Assembly: GCA_025200525.1 (NCBI GenBank)
Contig: CM045763.1
Span: forward strand, 156,184,246-156,248,245
Reading direction: 5' to 3'
DNA from: Camellia lanceoleosa
Taxonomy: Eukaryota; Streptophyta; Magnoliopsida; Ericales; Theaceae
Length of the DNA stretch: 64,000 nt
Position numbers and translations under genes: made by a program. This document shows positions 33,231-44,865 of this stretch, piece after piece. Positions within the stretch are counted from its first letter, which is position 1. Each line of letters starts with the position of its first letter. Under the pieces are notes generated by a model, which made no database searches, was not told the DNA's origin, and worked only from the letters and a program-made list of their open reading frames with translations.

Positions 33231-35972
33231 TGTAATAACGCAACCCTCACCCATGTTTCTGGTACATTTTCAGTCCCTTATTCTGTGCATTTGTATGCTT
33301 ATTGTGAAATTCCATGTGGAATTAAGTTTAATTAAGTGAACCTTATAATGATAGATTCATATATATTCGATAAGAAAACAAATCTGTCATAATTAGAATG
33401 TTTGGATCAGAAATTGAGAGCCTTAGAGGCTTGATAATTCGAAAATTGATTTTACATTTGGGATCAACATAATTTTTAGGTAATCATAAGCGTTTCTGGG
33501 AAATTTCAATTTGGGATGGTTAAACGATTGATTTTTGTCCTATTCATCTTTTATATATATGTCTATGTTCTTTGCAAATTTGACTTAGAAACCATTGCTC
33601 AAAATATCCCCTGGGAGAGAAAAGAGTGAGTGTAGAGGAGAAGAACAAAGGGGAGAGAATTTCACCAAAGAAGAGATTGGGAATTTGAGAGGGTTTGTTG
33701 AGATTCTAACTCAAGGTATGTTTAATCTATTCTAATTGATTTCTCTTTTTGACTTGAGAAGGAATTCCTCCATGTTATGTGAGTTAGGGTTTATAATATG
33801 GGTCAAGCATGTATTAAGTGATTAATTGAGATGATGTCTCTTATGTTTGATGGATTTGGAATTATTTTGAATCATTTAGTGAGAATTTACATTTTATTTC
33901 TTCAATTATACATTTGAGCTCATCTATGTAAACAAATGGCTAAGTGTATGTATATTTATGTGGGGAAGTTAGAAACTCTATGGAATTGGATTGTGTTTAT
34001 GAGTTTTAAGAAACTAAAGGTTTGATTGAATGTGTAATCCATGCTAAGGTGATAATTATACCATTATATGGTCTTAATTCCTCCATTTTTGGGCGTTGTT
34101 AATGCTCACCAAGAATTGGATTTTGTATGATTTTTGGACTGCCAAACAGGGGCCAGGCCGCACGTGCGGAGGCCATGGCCACACGTGTGGAAAAGAGGAA
34201 AAAATTGGGTTTGCATACTATTTTTGGCCGCACGTGCAGTACATGTCTGCTCGTGTGGAGGGGACTGCTGCACGTGCGGTCCAGACTGGGAAAAATTATC
34301 TGCTCTGTTTTGCATGCTCGACCCTCTGATATTTTTAAAATATTTCTTTTGATATTCTTAAGATATTTGTAAATTCGTGTGAAGTGCAATGAGTCAGAAA
34401 ATGAATTAAAAAGGAAAAAGAACTAATGTGTAAGTCGTGCATGTGTGTAGGTCATAAATCGGGAGGGGCAAGCACTCCGCTACAACACTATGAGTAGTAG
34501 TACGGTAAACGTATATGTTACTTACCGTTAACAATTAATGTCAATAATGTTCTGTGCTTCGTAAGTGGTTACGTTAACATTTATATAGAATTGTCGAGAA
34601 CGACATATACTACGGAAGTTGCATTCTGACTGAGCTAACGAATATGATGAAATGGTGACATTGATATATACATTCTGTACAAAAGTGGGCCCTTGGGCCG
34701 TTATTATATGAATTGCTCTGTTCCGTTAATGTAAGGATACATTTGCCTTCTGATCATTGTTAGAATTTATGTTCTGAACTTACAACAAACCATGGGAAAG
34801 TCTAAGCGCGTCATTGGGTAGTAGTATTGTAGTACTATGTTTTGATTACTGTTGGTGGTTCATACTAACATTCTGTTATCTGCAAGTTAGTGGTATTGAT
34901 TCAGGACGAACAAAGGGAAGGTGCGTGCGTTATGGAACTACGGTATCTATGTATCTCTGGAATCGTTCAATCTGTTAATAATTATTATTAGCACTTTGTT
35001 TAACTATGTCAACTCATGTGAATGATTGAAGGAATCTATGTGCCTCCGAATAATTCTGAAACAATCTGTTTTGTATAAGCTGTAAGACCTAAGATTTCTG
35101 GTATGGAACAAAGTGCTGTATGGAACTAAGTGCTGCAATGCGAGCCACCTCTAGAATCCGTGCGAGCCACCTCTTGAGTCCATACATGTGTGAACTGGGC
35201 TTAAAGCCAATCTGGTCCCTTTATGGGTCATCGGGTTTGTTAACACTAACGTATGTACCATGCATGATTATATGCAAAATCTGATTATGTAAAAGATTAT
35301 GAGTATGTATATGAGTTTGTTCGGCCTATGGCCAATCTGTGAAATCTATGAGCCTATAGCTAATCTGTAACTCTGTTAGGCTTAAAGCCGCACTGATTGA
35401 AGGCTGGACCCAAGGCCGTTCTGGAAACAATTACTAGAGGATTAACCTTAAATTCTTTGCATTATAAACATTGTAATTCAAATTATATATTGAATTGTTT
35501 ACGTACTATAATTCACTGAGCCTGGCTCACTCTGTATTTTGTCTACTTCTGTAGGTCATCTACCTGGTGGCCAGTCCTAACCCTGATGCTTGTACCTTTG
35601 GTCAACCACAGTGTGTCCAGGCACTTAGACAAGGCTATTCCCTTTGTGGAGTTTGTTAAGTTTTTGGCTTTGGTTGAAATGTTTGTAACCCCTTTCTTTA
35701 CCCATGTTTTATCTTACGCCCAATCTTGGGGGCTAGGTCTGTATATGTATATGTACATAGCTAAATTTTCAGATGCACGTCGCTGCATGTTCATATACCT
35801 TATGCAATGTTTGTGATCCTGCATAGTAGTGGTAGCTCGATGGATATTATTTTATGTTCATTTTTGATATTAATGCTTCCGTTCAGGCCCCATATCTTAT
35901 GTACATCGAGTTAAGTGTTCGTTTTTGAAGTAGTCATGCCGAAACTTTTAGGGGCGGGCTTGGGACGTGACA
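33231..35972 (-). repeat. D2: solo LTR (2742 bp) with target duplication
   Basis: On the plus strand it runs from TGTAATAACGC to …GGGACGTGACA; on the minus strand TGTCACGTCCC…TTATTACA. The 5 bp on each side are identical (ACTTT at 33226-33230 and 35973-35977). It sits in the 42-bp array and has no internal region, so it is a solo LTR made by LTR-LTR recombination. It includes a palindrome cluster at 34158-34279 (CCGCACGTGCGG, CCACACGTGTGG, two variants) and short degenerate GGCCTATGGCC/GGCTTAAAGCC segments at 35320-35420. Confidence 0.93.
34158..34279. promoter_or_regulatory. Palindrome cluster in D2
   Basis: CCGCACGTGCGG (34158-34169), CCACACGTGTGG (34179-34190), CCGCACGTGCAG (34228-34239) and CTGCACGTGCGG (34268-34279). 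All keep the CACGTG core, the plant G-box. Confidence 0.7.
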
Positions 35973-36940
35973 ACTTTCCCATCTGATTTTGTTTTTCTTG
36001 TGTTACTTTCAAAGTGTTACTACTTTCCCGTAAAGTGTTACTACTTTCCTGTTTACTACTTTCCCATTTGATTTTGTTTTTCCTGTGTTACTACTTTCCC
36101 ATTTGATTCTGATTTTCCAGCCGTTTACTACATGTTAATACTTTCCCATTGTATTTTTCCAGCCATTTACTACGTGTTACTGCTTTCCCATTTACTGCTT
36201 TCCCATTTGATTCTGTCTTTCCCATTTGATTATATTTTTCCAATCGTTTACTACGTGTTACTATTTTCCCATTCTGTTTCCAACCGTGTTACTACTTTCC
36301 CATTCTGTTTTTCCAGCCGTTTACTACGTGTTACTACTTTCCCATTCTATTTTTCCATCCATCTACTACGTGTTACTACTTTCCCATTTGATTTTGTCTT
36401 TCCCAGTTGACTCTATTTTTCCAGCCGTTTACTACGTGTTACTACTTTCCCATTCTGTTTCCAGCAGTTTACTACATGTTACTACTTTCCCATTCTATTT
36501 TTCCAGCAGTTTACTATGTGTTACAACTTTTCCATTCTGTTTCCAATCGTTTACTACTTGTTATAACTTTCCCATTCTGTTTCCAATTGTTTACTATGTG
36601 TTACTACTTTCCCATTCTGTTTTTCCAGTCGTTTACTACGTGTTATTAGTTTTCCATTCTGTTTCTAGCTGTTTACTATGGGTTACTACTTTCCCATTCT
36701 GTTTTTCTACCGTTAACACTTTCCCATTCTGTTTTCACCCGGTTACTATGTGTTACTACTTTCCAAAACTTTCCCATTAACACTTTCCCATTCTGTTTCA
36801 AGCCGTTTACTATGTTTTACTACTTTCCCAATCTGTTTTTCCAATCGTTTACTACGTATTACTACTTTCCCATTCTGTTTCCAACCGTTTACTATGCGTT
36901 GCTACTTTCCCATTCTATTTTTCTAGCCATTTACTACGTG
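35973..36940. repeat. 42-bp pyrimidine-rich tandem array, right part
   Basis: Continuation of 32336-33230, with better preserved units (GTTACTACTTTCCCATTCTG repeated). It ends at …CATTTACTACGTG, directly followed by the E1 LTR. No polypurine tract separates them, unlike at 44853, so E1 may have inserted into the array rather than carried it. Confidence 0.9.
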
Positions 36941-37096
36941 CGTAGACACCCCATTTTTGACTGTCCCCAAGACTTGGACGTCATCGCTCGTGCACTCGAT
37001 GATTATGACTATTTGTGCTCGTTTTAGTGCTCGAAGTCCTCGGCGGAATGCCCTGTCTTTGAGCCTTGAAACCCCATCCATTCTGTGCTTTGTTTT
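36941..37096 (+). repeat. E1 LTR, first 156 bp
   Basis: Starts CGTAGACACCCCATTTTTGA (TG changed to CG). It matches the start of the E2 LTR (44866) through CTCGTGCACT, GACTATTTGTGCTC and CCCATCCATT. It is interrupted at TTTGTTTT by solo LTR D3 and continues at 40678. Confidence 0.88.
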
Positions 37097-37768
37097 TGTC
37101 ACGACCCTATACTCGCCCTTAAAAGTTTGGGCGTGACCTACTCAAAAACAGACAAGTAATCTAATATACATAACATACGGGGCCTTGACGGAAGCACTAA
37201 AATTTAACATAATAACAAACTGCATTGAGCTACCTCTAATATGCCAGGATCACATGCATCATATACATTATAATAACCAATCACAAGCCAAAATATTACC
37301 GTGAGCATCAGTTATAAAGATATACATATACAGTCCCAGCCCTGAGATTGGGCGTACACAAAAACATATTGCAGTCATGTACAATTGACCTTAAATGAGT
37401 AATCAAAATACAAGCTAACACCTTAGCAAGCTGCTCAAAATAGGTGATCTCGCCTAGTGACTGGACTCATAAAGGTTAACAAAAAGGAACGAACGTCTTG
37501 GGTTAGGACTGACCTCATGGTTGGTTACCTACAGAAACAATCATACAGAGGGTGAGCCAAGCTCAGTGAATAGCAATACGTAAATAAAGGAATGCTTAAC
37601 TTGAAACGTTGTATGATAGAAATACATATGGGTTCGTAGCTTCTCAATACTTATTGAACTATAAATTGGGTCTAATATGCTTTGGAAATAAATGAGGACA
37701 GAAATATGAATCAAATGCAACCTTTCAAAGTTTCCTGAAAATGGGTCCCCGCTAGAGTGCCACTTTGG

Positions 37769-37852
37769 CCGCTCGAGCGGACTGTACAATTTAATAAAAT
37801 TGCTGAGAGGTCATTTTTCCCGCTCGAGCGGGAATTCCTCAGCTCGAGCGGG
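37769..37852. promoter_or_regulatory. Palindrome cluster in D3 with CTCGAG core
   Basis: CCGCTCGAGCGG (37769-37780), CCCGCTCGAGCGGG (37819-37832) and AGCTCGAGCGGG (37841-37852), with a fourth at 40249-40261. The flank after the third (ATGCAATTTCTGAAAC) aligns with the flank of the D1 cluster, so the sites are homologous while the core is CTCGAG instead of CACGTG. Confidence 0.7.
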
Positions 37853-38019
37853 CCATGCAATTTCTGAAACTTTTCAATTCCATTTAAAGCTCCAACCTGG
37901 TATCTAAAGCTTTAACATATACTCTCGTATACTAACGCAGCATTCACATAACAAATCTGAACTCAGACTTATTCATTATAGACTTAGATCTTGTCATGGA
38001 ACATATTGGCTTGAACATA

Positions 38020-38740
38020 ATGTTTTGGATTAAAATCCTTGCATAATGTGGCACAAGCCCCTAATCATGGTGGCATGAAGCCTATTAACATAGTGGCGCA
38101 AGGCCCTTGGGTGCTTACTAAGCTTCAAAACATATACTTCCCCTACTTCAAACATATACTTATCAAGCTTTAAAACATATACCTATCAATCTTTAAAACA
38201 TATGCTTATTGAACTTCAAAACATACACTTATCAATCTTTAAAACAAATACTTATCAAACTTTAAAACATATACTTATCAATCTTTAAAACAGATGCTTA
38301 TCAAACTTTAAAACATATACTTACCAAACTTCAACACATGTATTTTAAGCATATAATGCAAAGTCCACATGGTTAGTCTGAGTCTGTTTTACCTCGTAAT
38401 GGTCTTAGGCCCTATCTTGGAACATGATAGCTTGAACATAACGTTTTGGCTTAAGGCCCTTGAATGGTGCGGCCTAAGCCCTTAATCATAGTGGCTTAAA
38501 GCCCTTAAACATAGTGGCACGAGGCCCTTGAATATTTTGGCATTAAGCCCTTGTATACTTGAAAGTTGGCATAAAGCCCTTGAAAATTGGCATAAAGCCC
38601 TTGAAAATTGGCATTAAGCCCTTGTATACTTGAAAGTTGGCATGAAGCCCTTGAAAGTTGGCATAAAGCCCTTGAAAGTTGGCATAAAGCCCTTGAAAAT
38701 TGGCATAGAGCCCTTTAAAATTGGCATAAAGCCCTTACAT
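38020..38740. repeat. Short degenerate repeats GGC(A/T)TAAAGCCCTTGAAA
   Basis: A dozen or more copies of a 20-30-bp unit (GGCATAAAGCCCTTGAAA, with variants GGCTTAAAGCCC and GGCACGAGGCCC) inside D3. Each copy contains the inverted pair GGC…GCC. D2 has the related GGCTTAAAGCC in lower copy. Confidence 0.75.
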
Positions 38741-40677
38741 GCTTTTATGAACTCAAGCGGTGACTCACATGGGCTCTAGAGGTGGCTCACATCGTAGCAC
38801 TTAGTTCCGTGTAGCACTTTGTTTCATAACTTAACAACGTGAAGGTATGTCATTCGTTCCATTACTTCCTCACATGGTGTTTCCTTCATTTCATTATTCC
38901 TTTACATACTTAACTTCATTCATGTAGAAACATAGGAATCATACATTAATGCTAAGTGGCCTTAGGCCAAAGTCTTACAAAATGGGAGGATTTCATCTTC
39001 CCCATTTCTTTATTTTCATACATTAAAACATGAACATAGTTACATATCGTACATGAACAAAATGCTAATGACAGTCATTAGCTATATATGAAGCGTATAA
39101 TAGTACTACTACTCACAGTGTTATAACGGAGTGCTTGTCCTTCTCGGGTTATGCCCTACACATGCACACAACTTATACGTTAAGGGCATCGAACACAAAT
39201 TCCAGAAATACCAGAGGGTTAAGCAAGTAAAACAGAGCAAACAATATTTTGCAGCATGAGGTTTTCAAACCTATTTCTCCAACTCAATATATATATATAA
39301 AAGATTACTAGTCTTACAAAACACATTATGGAATTTACACCCATTCATCTTCTATTCCAGAAAAGAAAGGATTTTTTATGAACATTTTCATGTTCCTCAA
39401 AACTCCTTAAATTTCTAGTGTTTTCACCAAAACCAAACATTTCCCCATCTCCATAAAAAAATCCTATTCAATCATTCTCTTGATTTAATAACTAAGCAAG
39501 CCCACAAATAGTTAGTAAAATGATTTGGGATTAAACCCATTTTTGAAAACTTCACATTTTAGGTCACGAAAATTAATGTCAACATATTTCAAAAAGGAAT
39601 TCTTAAATTCCATTTCAACATTCTATAACCGAATTTATATCATCCACATCATCAACAAATCATTTCCCCCAATTTCCATTTTCATTAAAACATGATTCAC
39701 AATGCTCATCATAAGCTCAATCGCAAATTTTAAACATAATTTTCAAGTATCACCAAATTCCAATTAAACTTGAACACATCTAATTCAACCTACCACTTTC
39801 ATGATTCAACTTTCAATTTGGGCCAAATCATTGATTATCATCAAAAATCAACCTAGGGTTTCTAAGAAATCTTCAAATTCCAAATAAAATTTTAAATCTT
39901 CTTAACCCATTGCTTTTTATTTCAAATCTTCCCATTTATTAGGCACCCTAGGTCCATAATCCATAAACCATAGTCTAAACCCCATAACCATAATCTAAAC
40001 CCCATAAACCATAATCTAAACCCCAACATACCTCAAAAATTTCGAAATTCCATTCGGTAGAAAGTGGTGATCTCCTCTTATTCTCCATCCTTGATGCAAG
40101 ATCCATGGTTGATTTGTTATTAAAAATGGAGGAAATCAAGGTTTTGGGAGCTAGGGTTTCGGACATGGAAGAGGGGAGACGAAGAGAGAAAATGAAAATC
40201 CAAGAAATGGTCCAAAAATCTCATTTTTAAGCTGCTGTGCCCGCAATTCCCGCTCGAGCGGACCTGCTCCCAGCACAGATTTCAAAACTTCTAACAGGTA
40301 TAATCTCCCATCCGGACTCCGTTTTAGGTCATTCTTGTACTCAAATTGAAGCCCCGAAAATAAGTTTTCCAATGGTTCTAACCTCACATCCAAACTCTAA
40401 GTGTGGAAAAAGAAAAGGGCAAAAGAGTGACAGCTGATCGTTGGCGATTTAGTCGAATTAAAGTTTTTGGTCCAATCTTACCTTACTATCATATTACCAC
40501 CACAATCAATACCCCAAAATAAAATAAGGAGGTTCCAAATACACTAATAAAAATGCCATAGATATAAATCACTTTTCATAAGTTTTGTTTAATTAAAATT
40601 TCACAGAAAGCAAGTAAATGCACAAAATAACAGACCAGAAATATACCAGAAACAGATATGAGGGTGAGGTTATTACA

Positions 40678-41928
40678 GTTTTGGACCAAGACTTTCATGC
40701 TTGCAACCCCTGGTGGCTGCCGGCCACTAGTGTCTTTTTTCAGATATTTTGTTGACAGCTATTCCAGCTATTGGCACAATTGTCTTCATCTCCATACACA
40801 TGTATGGATGGACTTTTCTTAGCCAAATGCTTGTTTATCTATATATATGGGGTCTCCTTCCCCATTTTTGAGGGTTAGAAATTTTGGAAAAAAAATCTCT
40901 CTCTCTCTCTCTACATTTCTCTCTCTCTCTCTCTCTCTTGCCAATTTTAACATACTTGTCTACTTATACTACACTTTTGCCTACACTTCCTTAAACAAAG
41001 TTGATCATCTTTGAGTTGAGGTTCCTTGAAGCCTTCTTGGAGCTCTTGAAGATGGTTTTAGCTTGAGTTAGTACCTAAAATTATTGTTTGCTTCAGGAGG
41101 TATACTACTTGTCTTTTAAGCTTGTTTTGCATACTTGTTTTTCTATCTCTTTCCACTATTTTTTATGGGCTGAAATTGGTGTTTTAGGCCATTTAAGGTT
41201 AGGGGGTATCTCACTTTTCTTTATTCCTTGCTTTTAAGGCTTTTTCACCTTTGTTTCCCACCTTCAAACTATCTTTTCCTGGGCTTTTAGCACTGAATTT
41301 CAGAGCATTTTTAGTGAGAAAAATCATGTTTTGAAGTCCAAAGCTGGAGGGGTTAGCCTCCCCTCCTTGTGTCTTGTTTGCAAGCCTAGTTAGCTCCATG
41401 TGTTAGCTTAATTTTCTAGCTTTTTATAGCTTAATTCTAGCATGTTTTAGGCTCTATTTTAAACTGTTTTGTCTCTATTTTTTGTTATTTATTGCATTTG
41501 AGTCTTGTATTGCATAGTTGTAGTGTAATAGTCCTCACAAACTTGGTGTTTTAGGCCTATAGGCACCACTTGTTTGAGTTGATTGTATGTTTTGGTGATT
41601 TTTTCACTTCATTTTCAACACTTATAATCTCTGCAATCTCCTTCATTTCTTCACTCTTTATTTGCTTTGAGGGTTGTTTCAACCTTAGGATAGTTTAAGC
41701 TTGGGATTGAGGTTCATTGCTTAATGGTTTAATCCTCTTTTGGGGGTTCATTACCAACGGCATGACATCTCTTTCTTGCCATAAACTACCCCTTGTTTGA
41801 CACTTCCTTCCCTTTAGAAGACTTCTCACCAATGGAATTAATTGGTTAAAGAATGGGTTGGTAAGTTAAAATGAGTAACTAAAAGTTGAAACTAAAAGTG
41901 TGCAAGATAAGAAATTGGTTTTGTTTTG
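40678..41928 (+). repeat. E1 LTR, continuation, 3' part lost
   Basis: Resumes after D3 with GTTTTGGACCAAGACTTTCA. It holds an imperfect G-box palindrome (CCATACACATGTATGG, 40792-40807; core CACATG), TATA-like TATATATATGGGG (about 40840), CT microsatellite and a T-rich body. Near 41928 the sequence switches to minus-strand LTR sequence. It includes a segment (about 41075-41900) that E2 lacks. Confidence 0.78.
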
Positions 41929-42425
41929 ATGAAACATGTCCCTAATCTAACCATCAATAGTAGTTAACTAAAAGGGAGAAAGACGTAGGGTTGGAAAACA
42001 TAGACATTTTTACATTACAATCTCACGAAAGAGAGTCTGAATGAATAAAGCTAACTAGCTAACTAATTAAAGCTAATTATTTCAAAGCTTCAATGAATAA
42101 TTAACTAACTATCTAAGCTAATTAAGAATTTAACTAGGCTAAACTAATTAAATATTACAACACAAACTAATTTAATTAATCTAAACTAATTAGCTACAAC
42201 TAATTAATCTAATTTAAGTATTATAACACAAACTAATTAGATACAACTAATTAATTTACACCAAATAAATATTTAATTGCTAATTAAACTAATTAACTAG
42301 CTAACTAATCCCGGGAAGCGAGGGAGGCCCATGCATGCTCGGTTTCCACCCAAAGAATATCCGATGTCTGCTCCCAAATGCCTTTGTTTGCCCAACACTT
42401 GCACTGTTTCCTTCTCCGTATCAAG
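41929..42425 (-). repeat. E-subfamily LTR fragment, minus strand
   Basis: Reverse complement of about 45590-45980 in E2: CCTAATCTAACCATCAATAG, GGGAGAAAGACGTAGGGTTGG, a long TTAATTA-rich run and CGAGGGAGGCCCATGCATGC. The same stretch occurs again at about 43612-44011, so the two fragments form a direct duplication around a leader, PBS and LTR end. Confidence 0.75.
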
Positions 42426-42593
42426 TTTGCCATACTTCACAAGTACACTACTCAAGCAAGCCTCCAGCAAACTGTCTAAGAATAGCAGAAGGAAAACACA
42501 GTGACGTAGGCACAACAATGCAAATACAAATGCAAAGAAACACATAAGTGTAGATAAAATGTCATATCATGAGTTTGAGTCAAGTTCTCTAAA
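42426..42593 (-). other. E-subfamily 5' leader remnant
   Basis: About 170 bp next to the PBS, aligned with 4010-4167 of element 1 (shared TGTGTTTCTTTGCATT and AACTTGACTCAAACTC on the minus strand). No gag follows to the left; the rest of this minus-strand element is deleted. Confidence 0.75.
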
Positions 42594-42611
42594 TCGCCAG
42601 CAGAGTCGCCA
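42594..42611 (-). promoter_or_regulatory. Primer-binding site, E subfamily
   Basis: TGGCGACTCTGCTGGCGA on the minus strand, one mismatch from the PBS of elements 1 and B, five bases inside the LTR end (…GCTACA). Confidence 0.85.
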
Positions 42612-42616
42612 TAAAC

Positions 42617-44011
42617 TGTAGCTCGACTTTTTCGCACCCTCTTTCGGAAGGTTTGAAAGAAAGTCGTATAGTTTGGACTCCTGTGGTTCTGAATCTAATC
42701 TCACAAGTGCAATGTGAAATTGATAAACACAAAAGAGTCCAAATTTGGCAAATCGTTTAGAAAATTGATTTTGAATAAAAAATGCCAAAATTGGACTGCT
42801 TTGCCAGATACAGAGTCGCTACCTGAATATTTTATTTTGGAAAAATTTAGGAAACCCATGACTCGTGCCAAAGACCACGTGTCCGTCATCACCAAAGTTG
42901 CCTCGGCACAGGAACTTGGGTACAAGAGAGGAAGGTCATGAATTGAGCACTTCACTGCTCGATCAAAGATCGGCCTCTACTTATCATGATACGATTTTTT
43001 ATCAACATTATATGTTCTTGTTCCGGTTATTAGGCTACCATTACTACGTGATGCGCGCATACAAGTATAGACTAGTTTGCCTGAATTGGAACAACTTAAT
43101 TCCATGTTTGTTTTGCGAAAAGGGTTTGATTTTGCCATCTCAAGTGAGCTCAAAGTTTGCGAATTTGCCACTCAACATAGTGGGCTTAAAACATACATTC
43201 ATTGAATCGTTCCAATTCAAACAACAAGCATTCATCCACAGACACTCAAGCAGTTTAGCAAGTAAGCATTTAGCCTCATGGCAAGCATGCTAGTCATGGC
43301 AATCACTCACACTCATGAAAGTATGCTAAAGCATTAAAAACTCAACTAGTACTCCAAGCTAAGATAAAACAAACGAGTTAGAAAAATATGCATGATTCCT
43401 AACTATACAAGATGTCTAATGCAACTCATGCAATATACAATTACTAGGCTCGGCTACTAATATGGCATACGGATTGATTTTGATAGCATGAAGTCTAAGC
43501 ATGTATTCAGAGAAGTATTGAAATGACAATGCAGTTTGAATGATGCGTCGAGCCTCGGTGCATGCAATTCAAGATGAATGGATGCAAGCATAAGGCATGC
43601 TAATTGAAACATGTTCCTAATCTAACCATCAAAAGTAGTTAAATAAAAGAGAGAAAGATGTGGGGTTGGGAAACATACACATTATTACATTACGCTCTTA
43701 CGAAGGAGAGTCCGCATGAATAAAGATAACTAGCTAACTAATTAAAGCTAATTATTACAAAACTTGAACGAATAATTAACTAACTATCTAAGCTAATTAA
43801 TTAAGAATTTAACTAGGCTAAGCTAATTAAATATTACAACACAAACTAATTTAATTAATCTAAACTAATTAAATGAGTAAACTAATTAGCTACAACTAAT
43901 TAAGCTAATTTAAATATTACAACACAAACTAATTAGCTACAACAAATAAATAATTAATTGCTAATTAAACTAATTAACTAGCTAACTAGTCCCTGGAAGT
44001 GAGGGAGGCTC
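42617..44011 (-). repeat. E-subfamily 5' LTR, 3' portion only
   Basis: The minus-strand LTR end (…GAGCTACA) is at 42617 by the PBS. It includes the PBS-like CAGAGTCGCTA (42811-42821), the U5 block and the CCAACCCCACATC block (about 43660). It breaks off at 44011, about 0.7-0.8 kb short of its start by comparison with E2, where a plus-strand 3' region begins. Confidence 0.8.
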
Positions 44012-44086
44012 ATTCAGAGGAGTTCCAGGTAAAATCATTCGTGCCCTTCGGATCGCTTCCTTTTACTCTCCTCCTCTCACGTCTTT

Positions 44087-44350
44087 AGTTAAAAACATTC
44101 GGGTGCGTCCTGATGTTCACACCACCCTTCGGTTAAAAACATTCAAGTGCATCCCGGCGTTCACACCACCCTTTGGTTAAAAACATTCAAGTGTATCCCA
44201 GTGTTCACACCACCCTTCGATTAAAAACATTCGGGTGAGTCCCGGTGTTCACACCACCCTTCGATTAAAAACATTCGGGTACGTCCCGGTGTTCACACTA
44301 CCCTTCGGTTAAAAACATTCGGGTGTGTCCCTGTGTTTACACCATCCTTC
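44087..44350. repeat. 44-bp tandem array (six copies)
   Basis: The GTTAAAAACATTC landmark recurs at 44087, 44131, 44175, 44219, 44263 and 44307, exactly 44 bp apart. Each unit also has GTGTTCACACCACCC. The position, just upstream of the polypurine tract, is that of the other 3' arrays in this window. Confidence 0.93.
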
Positions 44351-44685
44351 CTCCTCTCGTGTGCAACGCGTTAGGATCTCTGTTGAAACCTCAGGTGCGC
44401 CCAATGGTTACGTTGCCCTTCGCCTTTTCGACGCGACGCGTAGTTAAGCTGTATAATTTTCTTACATCTTTTCTGCATGAAATGTGGTTTGGCTCGTGAT
44501 TCTCATGCGTGGCGTGTTTATTTACTTACTTCTTTTCATGATTGAGGTTGTTGTACCTTGTTTCGGCTTGTTTAAATGTGGCATTTTCATTGCATTGCAT
44601 TTGCATTCAAATGTTTCATTGCACAGCCTCATTGCAAGACCATAAGTTATGTTCTTGCATTTTGCATTGTTTGCATTTTTCCCTA

Positions 44686-44735
44686 GAACTACGCTAGTTT
44701 GATTCCTTGCAAAGGGATACGTAGGCAGCCTGGGG
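44686..44735 (+). other. Conserved 3' motif, E copy
   Basis: GAACTACGCTAGTTTGATTCC, a short variable gap and GGGATACGTAGGCAGCC. The same motif is at 61602-61648 (plus, element B) and 49878-49922 (minus, element A), in each case in the 3' region of the element. Confidence 0.75.
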
Positions 44736-44852
44736 GCACAACCATTTGTTTTCTGTCTTGTTTGTTTGTCCAAGTCTTTCGACCTTATCAAAATGGGTCG
44801 TCTCTAGGCTTTGACATTCACTCAGATCATTTCATAACTTCTGAGTTTTGTC

Positions 44853-44861
44853 AAAGAGGGG
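44853..44861 (+). promoter_or_regulatory. Polypurine tract before E2 LTR
   Basis: AAAGAGGGG, four bases before TGTAGACACC. It is the plus-strand primer, which marks 44866 as a 3' LTR. Confidence 0.8.
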
Positions 44862-44865
44862 CAAC

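Larger units (their letters stand above)
37097..40677 (+). repeat. D3: solo LTR (3581 bp) with target duplication
   Basis: Starts TGTCACGACCCT, ends GGTGAGGTTATTACA. The 5 bp on each side are identical: GTTTT at 37092-37096 and 40678-40682. It interrupts the E1 LTR, whose two parts join up exactly as in E2. Contents: palindromes with a CTCGAG core (37769-37852 and 40249-40261), and a stretch of about 25-bp degenerate repeats GGCATAAAGCCCTTGAAA (38020-38740). No gene and no internal region. Same family as D1 and D2 by ends and by shared blocks (ACACATGCACAC near 39170; GAGTGCTTGTCC near 39130). Confidence 0.94.
44012..44852 (+). other. 3' internal region of an E-subfamily element
   Basis: Plus-strand sequence leading into the polypurine tract and the E2 LTR. 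It holds a 44-bp array (44087-44350) and the conserved GAACTACG…GGGATACGTAGGCAGCC motif (44686-44735). No coding region remains. Open stretches here are short and unsupported. Confidence 0.7.

Noticed and set aside
32534..33339. Open frames of 73-145 codons with repeated AVYYVLLLSHSVFP-like residues
   Set aside because: They come from the 42-bp stop-free array and are open in all plus frames; no start context or homology. The same holds for 36132-36780.
33231..35972. D2 and its relatives as DNA transposons because of their palindromes
   Set aside because: The ends are TG…CA, duplications are 5 bp and the sequence at the two ends is not inverted beyond the first bases, as for LTRs.
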